From Pseudoxanthomonas sp. (GTDB lineage Bacteria > Pseudomonadota > Gammaproteobacteria > Xanthomonadales > Xanthomonadaceae): a stretch of 64,000 bases of DNA. The stretch lies in NCBI RefSeq assembly GCF_002863005.1, contig NZ_PKDG01000052.1:1-64000 (forward strand), given 5' to 3'. This document shows positions 21,047 to 29,877 of the stretch, piece by piece. The notes under the pieces are model-generated. The model was not told the DNA's origin. It did not search any database and saw only the letters and a program-made list of their open reading frames with translations. Every line of letters starts with the position of its first letter. Within the stretch, counting starts at the first letter, position 1. A program made the translations under genes and the position numbers.

Positions 21047-21823
21047 GCCTCCCTGCGGGAGAGGGGTTGGGGCGAGGGGCAACGAAGTCCGTCGCCCATG
21101 CGCACTGGAACTATCCAGAGGCACGCTGCCATTCTTGCTTTCCGGGCTTGGCGGGATGGTTCCTTGACGCGCAAGGGTGGCGCCGCTGGCCGCGGGGGCC
21201 CTACTTTTCTTTGCTTGTGCAAAGAAAAGTAGGCAAAAGAAACACACCCCGGCGGTCCGCCCGCCGCTGGGCGGCGGGTTCGCAGTCACGACGGGAATTT
21301 TCGGACGGGGCCTCCTGCCCCGGCCGAAAACGTCGCACATCCTTGTGCGCCGCCCCTGCGGGGTTTTACCCGCCGTGACTGCCGGACCTCAGGGGCCCCT
21401 AGAGCCGCAGCTGAAAGATCGACGCGCTTTTTGCCGTTGGTGTTGCCTTCGGGTCCCCATGAGGCACGGCGAGTGGGTCGGGTAAAACCCGAAGGGCGCC
21501 GCCCCGGATGGGCGGCGTTTTCGTATGGCACATGGATGTGCCTTACGAAAATTCCCGGCCCGCTCGCGGACCCGGAGCGAAGCGCAGGGCGTGCCGCCTG
21601 GGGTGTGTTTCTTTGCTTCTTTCTTTGCACAAGCAAAGAAAGAAGGCCCCCCGCGGCGAGCGGCGCCATGCCTGACCCAAAGCCCCGCCTACGAAAGACG
21701 CACTCAACACGTTCATCATGAGTGTGCGTTTCGAATGAGCGGCGGATGTGGAGAAGTCGCTGATAGCCGATGAGGACCGACTTCGTTGCCCCTCACCTCA
21801 ACCCCTCTCCCGCAGGGAGAGGG
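21047..21823. repeat. Long interrupted palindrome with nested inverted arms
   Basis: The whole 0.8 kb gap between the HAD and AI-2E genes is a nested inverted repeat centred near 21430. Outer arms 21047-21093 and 21776-21823 contain GGGAGAGGGGTT and GGGGCAACGAAGTC. Inner arms 21178-21263 and 21594-21668 contain CTTTGCTTGTGCAAAGAAA and AAACACACCCC. Innermost arms share GGGAATTTTCG and GGGTTTTACCC. Short frames in it are open on both strands but are mirror images of the repeat rather than genes. Confidence 0.8.
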
Positions 21824-21839
21824 GCTCTTGGGGCAGTCG

Positions 21840-22934
21840 TCACTCCAGCAGCCGCGCCCATCCTTCCATCCCTTCCACCCGCGCCAGCACCAGCTTCACG
21901 CACACCAGCAACGGCACCGCCAGCAGCAGTCCGATGATCCCCCAAAGCCATCCGAACAGCATCAGCGCCAGGATCAGCACCAGTGGCGACAACGCCATCC
22001 GCTTGCCCAGGATGATCGGCGTGATGATCTGTCCCTCGATCGTGTGCAGCACCAGGTAGGCGATCGCCGGCAGCATCGACTGCAGCGGCTGGTCGAAGCT
22101 GATGAAGCCCACCAGCAGCATCGACACCATCCCGATCAACGGCCCCACATAGGGCGCGAAGTTCAGCAGCGTCGCCATGGTGCCCCACAGCAGCGCTTCG
22201 GCCAGCGGCAGGCCCAGCAGGTACAGCACCCCGGCGAACACCAGGCCCACCACCGTGTTGATGATGCTGATGGTCAGTACGTAGCGCGACACCTCGCGCT
22301 CGATGGAGTGCAGGATCTCCACGGTGAATTTCTTCTGCTGCCGCCCGGGCAGCAGCGCGATCGCGTTCCGCTGCAGGTTCTCGCCGTACACCATGAAGAA
22401 GAACGTCAGCAGCACCACCGCCAGCAGCGACGCGAGCACGCGCGGGGTGGCCAGCAGCTTGCCGTACGGGTCGTCCGGCGTGGCTTGTACCACCTGCGGC
22501 TGGCGCCCGGACGCCTGCGCACCGGCGGCGGCGCGGGCGAAACTCTCCGCGGCCTTGTTGGCGTCCTGAACCGGCTTGGTGAGCTCGCGCAGCTTCGGCG
22601 CCAGCTGGCGCATCTCGCGCGGCGCCTGCTGGGCCCACTCCATCGCCGAGGGCAGCATCTTCTGCGCCAGCAGGCCGGTCGCCGCCATGCCGCCGAGCAG
22701 CACGATAAGGGCGCCGAGGAAACGCGGGACGTACAACTTGCGCAGTACGCGGATGATCGGGTTGCCGACCAGCGCGAAGAACATCGCCAGCAGCACCGGC
22801 AGCAGCAGGTCCTGCGCCGCCCACAGCGTATAGCCGACGGCCAGCGTCGCCAGCACCAGCATCGGCGTCGAACCGCGGGGACGCGAAGGCGGCGGAGTGG
22901 GCGCCGGGATGTCGGAGGACGCGGGTGTGCTCAT
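21840..22934 (-). CDS. AI-2E family (PerM-like) inner-membrane transporter
   Basis: 364 residues with about seven to eight hydrophobic segments and the AI-2E hallmarks: an N-terminal pair (TLAVGYTLWAAQDLLLPVLLAMFFALV), a long soluble helical region at about 100-165, and the C-terminal pattern GPLIGMVSMLLVGF with EGQIITPIILGKRMALSPL. Members have been linked to autoinducer-2 export or Na+/H+ antiport, and the role here is open. The start is the ATG at 22934. It is the last gene before the palindromic region and reads leftwards. Confidence 0.85.
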   Translation of the reverse strand: MSTPASSDIPAPTPPPSRPRGSTPMLVLATLAVGYTLWAAQDLLLPVLLAMFFALVGNPIIRVLRKLYVPRFLGALIVLLGGMAATGLLAQKMLPSAMEWAQQAPREMRQLAPKLRELTKPVQDANKAAESFARAAAGAQASGRQPQVVQATPDDPYGKLLATPRVLASLLAVVLLTFFFMVYGENLQRNAIALLPGRQQKKFTVEILHSIEREVSRYVLTISIINTVVGLVFAGVLYLLGLPLAEALLWGTMATLLNFAPYVGPLIGMVSMLLVGFISFDQPLQSMLPAIAYLVLHTIEGQIITPIILGKRMALSPLVLILALMLFGWLWGIIGLLLAVPLLVCVKLVLARVEGMEGWARLLE

Positions 22935-22980
22935 GGACAGGGGGCCGCCTGGAAGGATGCGCGATTGTGCAGCGGTCCCT

Positions 22981-23106
22981 GTGGGAGCGACGTGAGTCGC
23001 GACCGGGCGCGGTGGCGGTCAGGAAGTTCCCACCGCTCACGGTCTTCCAGGACACAAGGGTGCAGCGGGACGTCGCTCGTGCGGTCGCGACTCACGTCGC
23101 CCCTGC
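22981..23106. repeat. REP-like inverted repeat pair, third copy
   Basis: Variant of the 17914 and 18744 elements: GTGGGAGCGACGTGAGTCGC at 22981 and the inverted copy ending at 23106. It lies between two leftward genes, the 23121-23564 gene and the AI-2E gene. Confidence 0.8.
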
Positions 23107-23120
23107 AACAGACACCGGCG

Positions 23121-23564
23121 TCAGCGCTCGGACAGCTCCGTCGCCGCTTCGGCCGGCCGCGGGGCGGTCGCCACGATGCGGTCCTCGTCGAAAGCCTCGT
23201 CCACCATCGGCTCGTCCTCCTCCTCGACCACCGCGCCGTCGGCCTGGGCCTGCTGCTGCACATCCTGCGCGGTGTCGGCGGCCTGCTCGGCGGTTTCCGC
23301 GGCGGTGGCGGCCTGCGCGGTGGCCAGGAAACTGGAGACCGCGGTGAACATCTGCATCCAGCGCGCCCCGGTCAGTGCGCGCAGCGGTTCGGCGCGGCCC
23401 ACCAGGAAGCCGCTGACCACTCCGGCGATGACGATGCGTCCCGGCGTCCAGCCTTCGCGCCATGAGTCCTTGAGGATCGTCCAGTACAGCGAGGACTGCG
23501 CGCTGCGCAGTTCCACCCGCCTCTCGGCCCGTGCCACGTGCTGCTGCAGCTGTTCGAAGCGCAT
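23121..23564 (-). CDS. Conserved hypothetical protein of a yqjD/yqjE-like cluster
   Basis: 147 residues, not assigned to a named family. It has a basic N-terminus (MRFEQLQQHVARAERRVELR), one hydrophobic stretch (GRIVIAGVVSGFLVG) and a long acidic, Ala/Gln-rich C-terminal tail. Its start shares one base with the stop of the holin-like gene, so it is translated in the same operon. By position it corresponds to the YqjK-type third gene of Escherichia coli yqjDEK, but that is inference. Confidence 0.65.
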   Translation of the reverse strand: MRFEQLQQHVARAERRVELRSAQSSLYWTILKDSWREGWTPGRIVIAGVVSGFLVGRAEPLRALTGARWMQMFTAVSSFLATAQAATAAETAEQAADTAQDVQQQAQADGAVVEEEDEPMVDEAFDEDRIVATAPRPAEAATELSER

Positions 23565-24040
23565 CAGGGGCCTCCGGTGCCGGGGGGCGGCGTGCCCGGC
23601 GGAAGTTCGTCGTCGTCGGGGCTGCCGTTCTCGTCGAACAGGCCCATCCGCGACAGCTGGCGCCGGGTCGCATGCATGCCGGTGTAATCGAAGTAACGGC
23701 TCACCCGCCAAGCGGCGAATGCGGTCATGGCCAGGCTGAGGAACGCCGCCAGCGACAGCGACTGCAGCCAGGAGAAACCGAACCGCTGCATCAGCGCGAT
23801 CAGCGCGCCGGTGATCAGCAGCCAGGCGGACGCACCGAACACCACCGCCACGCATGCCCACGCCAGCGCACGGCCGAAGGCGCTGCGGGCCAGCGCGAAA
23901 TCCGCCGACACCAGCGCACGCATCGCACGACCGGTGTCCTTCGCGGACCCGTACGCAGCGCGCCCGGCTTCACCGACCTCCTTGAGGCTGTCGATGAAGT
24001 CGGGCGGCGGGGCGTCGGTGTCGCGGGGCGCGTCGCTCAC
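23564..24040 (-). CDS. Phage holin family / YqjE-like membrane protein
   Basis: 158 residues: an amphipathic N-terminus, two transmembrane helices (about 58-82 and 94-112; WACVAVVFGASAWLLITGALIA) and a Pro/Asp-rich tail. This matches the Actinobacterial holin/YqjE family annotated as phage holin, though the context is chromosomal and stress-related rather than phage. It is flanked by a DUF883-like gene 9 bp upstream and an overlapping downstream gene. The start is the ATG at 24040. Confidence 0.72.
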   Translation of the reverse strand: MSDAPRDTDAPPPDFIDSLKEVGEAGRAAYGSAKDTGRAMRALVSADFALARSAFGRALAWACVAVVFGASAWLLITGALIALMQRFGFSWLQSLSLAAFLSLAMTAFAAWRVSRYFDYTGMHATRRQLSRMGLFDENGSPDDDELPPGTPPPGTGGP

Positions 24041-24049
24041 GCGGCGGGC

Positions 24050-24421
24050 TTACTTGTCGCCGCCGCCGCTGCGCGCCAGCTTGGCGATGATCCAGCCGGC
24101 CGCGAAGGCCACGCCGAAGGAGGCGATCGGCCGCTCGCGGATCAGGTCGGCGGCGCTGTCGATCAGGTCGCGACCCTTGTCCATCAGCGCATCCACCTGC
24201 TCGCGCGCCGCGCCGCCGCCGGCTTCGGCCGCCGCCAGGCCCGACAGCGCGCCGTCAGCCAGTTCGGATTTGACGTTCGCCTTGCCCAGGCGCAGCTCGT
24301 CGCCCGCGGCGCTGGCGGCGCCCTTGATCGCTTCGCCGGCGGCCGCCGCGGCGGAGGCCAGGTGCGAACCGGCTTCGCCCAGGTTGGACTTCAGGGCATC
24401 GGTATGGGTGGGCATGCTCAT
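24050..24421 (-). CDS. DUF883/YqjD-ElaB-like membrane-anchored protein
   Basis: 123 residues, rich in Ala, Gly and Glu with a long amphipathic helix, ending in RERPIASFGVAFAAGWIIAKL, the C-terminal membrane tail typical of the ElaB/YqjD/DUF883 group. The E. coli members bind ribosomes and the inner membrane in stationary phase. The ATG at 24421 has GGAG nine bases upstream. It is the first gene of the trio. Confidence 0.75.
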   Translation of the reverse strand: MSMPTHTDALKSNLGEAGSHLASAAAAAGEAIKGAASAAGDELRLGKANVKSELADGALSGLAAAEAGGGAAREQVDALMDKGRDLIDSAADLIRERPIASFGVAFAAGWIIAKLARSGGGDK

Positions 24422-24580
24422 GGGTGTCTCCTGCAGGCGGGGGATGGGGGCACTGTAATGCACGCGGGTGAACGCGCTGTTAGATGGGTGGAGGAAGGAG
24501 TGAATAAGGAGAAGTGAGGCGTGAGCGGAAGCAAGGACCTCCCTCCTTACATCTCACTTCTGCCCCTCACTCCCGCACCG

Positions 24581-26062
24581 TCACTGCATCAGCAGCCGCC
24601 CCGTGCCGCGGCCGCGCAGGATGTCCAGCACCAGCTGCGCCGGCTTGCGCTCGAAGCTGGCGCGGAACCCCGGCAGGTCGCCGAACTCGCCGCTGCTGCT
24701 GCGCACGATGATGTCGCCCGGACGCAGCCCGCTGTTCCAAGCGCGGCTGTCGCGCGCCACGTTGCTCACCTGCACGCCGCCCTGCGCGCCGCGCAACATG
24801 CCGCGCAGCGCCTGCCGCGCGGATTCGTCCAGTTCCTTCAGCGTTGCGCCGGCCAGGCGCGGGTCGAGCGTCGCGCCCTCGGCGTTGCGCACGCCTTCCT
24901 TCAGCGCCACGTCCAGCTGCAGCGGCTTGCCATCGCGGCGCACGTCCAGCGCCACGCGCGTGCCCACCGGCTGCAGGCCTTCGAAGTTGTGCAGGGCGGC
25001 GCGGTTGTCGATGCGCTGGCCATTGGCCGCCATCACCACGTCGCCGGGCTGCAGGCCGGCCGCGGCCGCGGCCGAACCCGGATACACGCGCGTCACCAGC
25101 GCGCCACGCGGCACGTCCAGCCCCAGCCCGCGCGCCGTGCGCTCGTCGACGTCCTGCGATTCCACGCCGAACGTGCCCCGGCGCACCACGCCGTTGTTGG
25201 CGATCAGCTGGTCCATGATGCCGCGCGCCATGTTGATCGGAATGGCGAAGCCCAGGCCGATGTTGCCGGCCATGCTGCCGCGCGGGTTGAAGCTGGCGGT
25301 GTTGATGCCCACCAGCCGGCCCTGCAGGTCGACCAGCGCGCCGCCGGAGTTGCCCGGATTGATCGAGGCGTCGGTCTGGATGAAGTTCTGGTAGCCCGCC
25401 ACCGGAATGCCGCTGCGGCCCACGGCTGACACGATGCCCGAGGTCACCGTCTGGCCCAGCCCGTACGGGTTGCCCATCGCGACGACGAAGTCGCCGACCT
25501 GCAGCTGGTCGCTGTTGGCCATCGGCACCGCGGTCAGGCCCTGGGTGGGGATGCGGATCAGGGCGACGTCGGTATCCGGGTCCGACCCGATGAACTCGGC
25601 CTCCACCTGGCGACCGTCGTTGAGCGTGACCGACACGCCGTCGGCGTTCTCCACCACGTGGTGGTTGGTCAGCACGTAACCGCGCGCCGCATCCACGATC
25701 ACGCCCGACCCCAGCGCGCGCTCCACCCGTTCGCGCGGCATGTCGGGGATGCCCAGGATGCGGCGGAACACCGGGTCGTCGCCGAACGGCCCCAGCGGGC
25801 TGGCCACGCGCACGGTCTGGCGGCTGTACACGCTGACCACCGCCGGGGTGACGCGCTTGAGCATCGGCGCCAGCGAGGGCAGCGCCTGGCCATCGACGGT
25901 CGCCGGCAGGGCGGCCGCGGCCGGCACCGCCGCGGCGACGCCGGGCGCGGCCTGGGCCGGTGTCTGGAAGACCTCATGGAAGCCGGTCGCGGCGAAGCCG
26001 CCGAAGGCGGCGGCGGCGGACAGGGCGATCAGGGTGGGAAACGGGCGCAGCGCTTTCTTCAT
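24581..26062 (-). CDS. Periplasmic serine endoprotease, DegP/DegQ-like
   Basis: 493 residues with a signal peptide (LIALSAAAAFGGFAATGF), a trypsin-like domain with His135 (LTNHHVV), Asp165 (DPDTDVALI) and Ser239 (NPGNSGGA), and two PDZ domains (about 290-385 and 395-490). It degrades or refolds damaged envelope proteins. The short LA loop resembles DegQ/DegS more than DegP. The start is the ATG at 26062. Confidence 0.88.
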   Translation of the reverse strand: MKKALRPFPTLIALSAAAAFGGFAATGFHEVFQTPAQAAPGVAAAVPAAAALPATVDGQALPSLAPMLKRVTPAVVSVYSRQTVRVASPLGPFGDDPVFRRILGIPDMPRERVERALGSGVIVDAARGYVLTNHHVVENADGVSVTLNDGRQVEAEFIGSDPDTDVALIRIPTQGLTAVPMANSDQLQVGDFVVAMGNPYGLGQTVTSGIVSAVGRSGIPVAGYQNFIQTDASINPGNSGGALVDLQGRLVGINTASFNPRGSMAGNIGLGFAIPINMARGIMDQLIANNGVVRRGTFGVESQDVDERTARGLGLDVPRGALVTRVYPGSAAAAAGLQPGDVVMAANGQRIDNRAALHNFEGLQPVGTRVALDVRRDGKPLQLDVALKEGVRNAEGATLDPRLAGATLKELDESARQALRGMLRGAQGGVQVSNVARDSRAWNSGLRPGDIIVRSSSGEFGDLPGFRASFERKPAQLVLDILRGRGTGRLLMQ

Positions 26063-26292
26063 GGTCGGTCGGCAGCTCGTCGTTGCGTCGGAGGGAACGG
26101 GGGCCCAGGGCCTCCCGCGAACCTGAATGAGTCTGCTGACGGACCCCTAAACCTGCAATGAAGTTCGCCGCGTGCCTGCCGCAATCCGACCCTCGCCCGT
26201 GATGACGGACGGTGGGTCCCTGGCCATGCAATTGTCATGTCAATCCGGTTGACAGGGGGGAACCCCGGGCGTAGTTTGGCGTCTTCGTGCTG

Positions 26293-26339
26293 ACACAAGA
26301 TGTTGCGGTCCAGCACGAGTCGGACCCAAGCACTGGTGT
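26293..26339. promoter_or_regulatory. Candidate tandem NrdR boxes upstream of nrdJ
   Basis: Box 1 (26293-26308) is ACACAAGATGTTGCGG and matches 12 of 16 positions of the known NrdR consensus ACACWATATATWGTGT. Box 2 (26324-26339) is ACCCAAGCACTGGTGT and matches 10 of 16. The gap is 15 bp, the centre spacing of 31 bp typical of NrdR box pairs. Position, about 265 bp before a ribonucleotide reductase start, supports it. The rest of the 540-bp divergent gap (26063-26602) shows only weak hairpins, and I see no B12 box. Confidence 0.45.
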
Positions 26340-26602
26340 TTCTGTAGACAAAGCCTGCGGGCTCAGCGCTTGGGAAATCGGGCGCCTTTGGGGATTGGCG
26401 CATGAGGGCGAGGGAAGCGGTGGGCACCACGGCGACGGCAGGTCCCACTTCCACAATCCGGCAACCGGCGCGGCGCATCCTGTGCGGCCGCCCGCGGTGC
26501 CGTCCCTGTCCGTCGGCACCGCAATGAATCATCGGGGTGGGCCCTGGCCCGCCCGCCACCACAGTCACTGAAGTTCCAGTCGTTCAGGAGAACAACACAA
26601 CC

Positions 26603-28753
26603 ATGAGTACGGTGCGCCTCGAGGCGATCAAGACGGAACAGCCCACCCTGGTCCCCATGCAACCGGCGTCCCAGGACATCTGGGACAAGAAGTACCGGCT
26701 GAAGACCAAGCAGGGCGAGGCCCTCGACGCCGACATCGACGGTACCTACCAGCGCGTCGCCCGCGCCCTGGCCGACGCGGAAGCCAGCCCCGAGAAGCGC
26801 GCCTACTGGTACGAGCGCTTCGTGTGGGCGCTGCGCCGCGGCGCCATCCCGGCGGGCCGCATCACCTCCAACGCCGGCGCCCAGCAGCACAAGCCGGCCA
26901 CCAGCACGATCAACTGCACCGTCTCCGGCACCATCGAGGACTCGATGGACGGCATCCTGGACAAGGTCCACGAAGCCGGCCTCACCCTTAAGGCCGGCTG
27001 CGGCATCGGCTACGAGTTCAGCACGCTGCGCCCGAAGGGCGCCTTCGTCGCCGGCGCCGGTGCGTACACCTCCGGCCCGATGTCCTTCATGGATATCTAC
27101 GACAAGATGTGCTTCACCGTCTCCAGCGCCGGCGGCCGCCGCGGCGCGCAGATGGGCACGTTCGAAATCTCCCACCCGGACGTGAAGGACTTCATCCGCG
27201 CCAAGCGCGAAGACGGCCGCCTGCGCCAGTTCAACCTGTCGCTGCTGATCACCGACGGCTTCATGGAAGCCGTGGACACCGACGCCGACTGGCCGCTGGT
27301 GTTCCCGGTGAACATCAAGGAGAAGGGCGACATCAACGTGGAAGACCCCAGCCAGGTCGTCTGGCGCGAGTGGCCCACGCACAAGAACTACATCGTCCGC
27401 GACGACGGCCTGGTGGCCTGCAAGATCTACGGCCACATCCGCGCCCGCCACCTGTGGGACATGATCATGGTCTCGACGTACGACTACGCCGAGCCGGGCT
27501 TCATCCTGATCGACCGCGTCAACGAGATGAACAACAACTGGTGGTGCGAGACCATCCGCGCCACCAACCCCTGCGGCGAGCAGCCGCTGCCGCCCTACGG
27601 CGCCTGCCTGCTCGGCTCGGTCAACCTGACCACCTTCGTGCGCGACCCCTTCACCGACCAGGCGCGTTTCGACTGGGAGGAATACAAGGAAGTCGTGCGC
27701 GTGTTCACCCGCATGCTCGACAACGTGGTCGAAGTGAACGGCCTGCCGCTGGAACAGCAGCGCCAGGAGATCCTGCGCAAGCGCCGCCACGGCATGGGCT
27801 TCCTGGGCCTGGGCAGCACGCTGACCATGCTCAAGCACAAGTACGGCAGCGCCGAGTCGTGCGAATTCACCGAAGCCATCGCCCGCGAAATGGCCGTGGC
27901 CGGCTGGGAAATGGGCCTGGCCCTGGCGAAGGAAAAGGGCCCCGCCCCGATCATGGAAGAGCGCTTCCCCGTCACCGCCGCCATGCTGCGCCAGCGCCCG
28001 GAAATGGCGAAGGACGGCTGGAAGGTCGGCCAGGAGATCCCCGGCAAGGTGCTGCACGCCAAGTACAGCCGCTACATGCAGCGCGTGGCCACCGTCGCCC
28101 CCGACCTGGTGGACGAACTGGCCGAAGTCGGCAGCCGCTTCACCCACCACAGCTCCATCGCGCCCACCGGCACCATCAGCCTGTCGCTGGCCAACAATGC
28201 CTCCAACGGCATCGAGCCCTCGTTCGCGCACCACTACAGCCGCAACGTGATCCGCGAAGGCAAGAAGTCGAAGGAAAAGGTCGACGTCTACTCCTACGAG
28301 CTGCTCGCCTACCGCGAACTGGTCAACGGCAAGGCCATGCCGTTCTCGGACGATCCGGACGCGAAGCTGCCCGACTACTTCATCGCCGCCGACGACATCA
28401 GCCCGAAGGAACACGTCGACGTGCAGGCCGCCGCGCAGAAGTGGGTCGACAGCTCCATCTCCAAGACCGCCAACGTCCCCACGGACTATCCGTACGAGCA
28501 GTTCAAGGACATCTACCGCTACGCCCACCAGCAGGGCCTGAAGGGCTGCACCACGTTCCGCTTCAACCCCGCCGCCTTCCAGGGCGTGCTGGTGAAGGAA
28601 GCCGACCTGGAGAACACCACCTACCGCTTCGAGCTGGAAGACGGCAACGTCATCGAAGTGAAGGGCAACGAGCAGATCGAGTACGACGGCGAGATGCACA
28701 CCGCCGCCAACCTGTTCGACGCGTTGAAGGAAGGGTATTACGGCAAGTTCTGA
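26603..28753 (+). CDS. nrdJ: Adenosylcobalamin-dependent (class II) ribonucleotide reductase, catalytic part
   Basis: 716 residues. It reduces ribonucleotides to deoxyribonucleotides with a B12-derived thiyl radical, independently of oxygen. Visible are Cys105 in INCTVSGT, the finger-loop motif NPCGE (322-326) with the thiyl-radical Cys324, and PTGTISLSLAN. The protein ends soon after GCTTFRFNP and lacks the C-terminal Cys pair that re-reduces the active site. The missing part is encoded 1.1 kb downstream at 29878-30678, as in the Pseudomonas nrdJa-nrdJb split enzyme. ATG 26603 is chosen over the open extension to 26537. Confidence 0.92.
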   Translation: MSTVRLEAIKTEQPTLVPMQPASQDIWDKKYRLKTKQGEALDADIDGTYQRVARALADAEASPEKRAYWYERFVWALRRGAIPAGRITSNAGAQQHKPATSTINCTVSGTIEDSMDGILDKVHEAGLTLKAGCGIGYEFSTLRPKGAFVAGAGAYTSGPMSFMDIYDKMCFTVSSAGGRRGAQMGTFEISHPDVKDFIRAKREDGRLRQFNLSLLITDGFMEAVDTDADWPLVFPVNIKEKGDINVEDPSQVVWREWPTHKNYIVRDDGLVACKIYGHIRARHLWDMIMVSTYDYAEPGFILIDRVNEMNNNWWCETIRATNPCGEQPLPPYGACLLGSVNLTTFVRDPFTDQARFDWEEYKEVVRVFTRMLDNVVEVNGLPLEQQRQEILRKRRHGMGFLGLGSTLTMLKHKYGSAESCEFTEAIAREMAVAGWEMGLALAKEKGPAPIMEERFPVTAAMLRQRPEMAKDGWKVGQEIPGKVLHAKYSRYMQRVATVAPDLVDELAEVGSRFTHHSSIAPTGTISLSLANNASNGIEPSFAHHYSRNVIREGKKSKEKVDVYSYELLAYRELVNGKAMPFSDDPDAKLPDYFIAADDISPKEHVDVQAAAQKWVDSSISKTANVPTDYPYEQFKDIYRYAHQQGLKGCTTFRFNPAAFQGVLVKEADLENTTYRFELEDGNVIEVKGNEQIEYDGEMHTAANLFDALKEGYYGKF

Positions 28754-28767
28754 GGTACTGGCTTTAT

Positions 28768-29056
28768 CCCTCTCCCCTCGCGGGAGAGGGTGCCCCGAAG
28801 GGGCGGGAGAGGGGAGCGAGCGCAGCGAGTTGCCTTTAGCTTCTCGCGAACAGCGGCCCCTCATCCGCCTTCGGCACCTTCTCCCCGCTCGCGGGGAGAA
28901 GGGAAAGAAAGCACTACCCCTCTCCCCTCGCGGGAGAGGGTGCCCCGAAGGGGCGGGAGAGGGGGAGCGAGCGCAGCGAGTTGCTCTTGCTCCCAGCGAA
29001 AAGCGCCCCCTCTTTCCGCCTTCGGCCACCTTCTCCCACAAGGGGAGAAGGAAAAA
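28768..29056. repeat. Two 150-bp-spaced direct copies of a hairpin-rich repeat
   Basis: Copy 1 (28768-28906) and copy 2 (28918-29056) each run CCCTCTCCCCTCGCGGGAGA, then GGGTGCCCCGAAGGGGCGGG, then GCGAGCGCAGCGAGTTGC, and end in a CCTTCTCCC/GGGAGAAGG hairpin, exactly 150 bp apart. The first hairpin directly follows nrdJ and may end its transcript. It fills the gap of about 400 bp before the histone-like gene, where no gene is visible. Confidence 0.85.
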
Positions 29057-29150
29057 GCAACAAGCGATTCACCGGCTTCACACGTTCCACCCCGCGCCAT
29101 CGGGTATAGCATCGGCAGCGTCAACCAACCTCGCCCACAAGGAGGGCAAC

Positions 29151-29756
29151 ATGAGCAACGGTAATGGTGTCACCGCGACGCTTTCCGGCGCAGCCGAAAG
29201 CGTGAAGGAAACAGTGGCTGGGATCGGCGAAGCAGTCGCTTCCACCGCCAGCGAGACGGTCGCCAAGGCCAAGAAGGCCGCCAAGAAGGCGCGCAAGACG
29301 GTCACCGCCGACATCGCCAAGGCGAAGAAGGCCGTGGCCAAGCGCACCGACAAGGCCACCAAGGCGGTGAAGAAGACCGTCGCCAAGGCCAAGAAGAAGC
29401 TGGCCGCCGCCAGCAGCGCCGCCAAGGCCGAAGCGGCCAGCCTGCAGAAGAAGGTGACCGGCAAGAAGACGGCCAAGAAGGCCACCAAGAAGACCGCCAA
29501 GAAGGCGACGAAGAAAGCCGCCACCAAGAAGACGGCCGCCAAGAAGGCCGTGAAGAAGGTCGCACGCAAGGCCGCCGCCAAGAAGGCGCCGGTCAAGAAG
29601 GCCGCCAAGAAAGCAGTGAAGAAGGTCGCCCGCAAGGCGCCCGTGAAGAAGGCGGCGAAGAAAGCCGCTCCGAAGAAAGCGGCCAAGAAGGCCGTGCGCA
29701 AGGCAGCCCCGAAGAAAGCCGCAAAGAAAGCCACCAAAAAAGCGGCCCGTAAGTAA
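29151..29756 (+). CDS. Histone H1-like Lys/Ala-rich DNA-binding protein
   Basis: 201 residues. The N-terminal 40 residues form an amphipathic helix (SAAESVKETVAGIGEAVAS). The rest is almost only Lys, Ala, Thr, Val and Arg in KKAAKK/KKAVKK-type repeats, like AlgP and eukaryotic histone H1 tails. Expected to coat or condense DNA non-specifically. ATG 29151 is preceded by GGAGG at seven bases. The repeat-coded tail is prone to length change by recombination. It sits between the two halves of the class II reductase, which is otherwise unexplained. Confidence 0.8.
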   Translation: MSNGNGVTATLSGAAESVKETVAGIGEAVASTASETVAKAKKAAKKARKTVTADIAKAKKAVAKRTDKATKAVKKTVAKAKKKLAAASSAAKAEAASLQKKVTGKKTAKKATKKTAKKATKKAATKKTAAKKAVKKVARKAAAKKAPVKKAAKKAVKKVARKAPVKKAAKKAAPKKAAKKAVRKAAPKKAAKKATKKAARK

Positions 29757-29775
29757 GACCTGATGCTTCACCCCT

Positions 29776-29797
29776 CCTCCCCCGGGTCCGGGGGAGG
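29776..29797. terminator. Hairpin after the histone-like gene
   Basis: CCTCCCCCGG and CCGGGGGAGG form a 10-bp stem with a two-base loop, 20 bp after the stop. There is no T-run, so it is either a weak terminator or a copy of a common G+C-rich intergenic repeat. Confidence 0.4.
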
Positions 29798-29877
29798 GTT
29801 GGGGCGGTCGCCGGCCCGGAAGGCCAGGCCCCGCCCATCGACGACAACTTTCAGAACACGAACAGGATTCCACCGTC

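Noticed and set aside
21170..21720. Small genes giving Lys-rich peptides such as FFACAKKSRQKK
   Set aside because: They are read from the inner arms of the long palindrome and appear in mirrored form on both strands, so the repeat explains them.
23564..24040. Prophage remnant because of the holin-like protein
   Set aside because: Neighbours are YqjD-like and chromosomal, with no lysin, spanin or phage structural gene. The holin name reflects the family title only.
26063..26602. Cobalamin riboswitch before the B12-dependent reductase
   Set aside because: The stretch has hairpins, but I find no B12 box (AGYCAGGAGACC-type) nor the usual core order, so the biological expectation alone is not enough.
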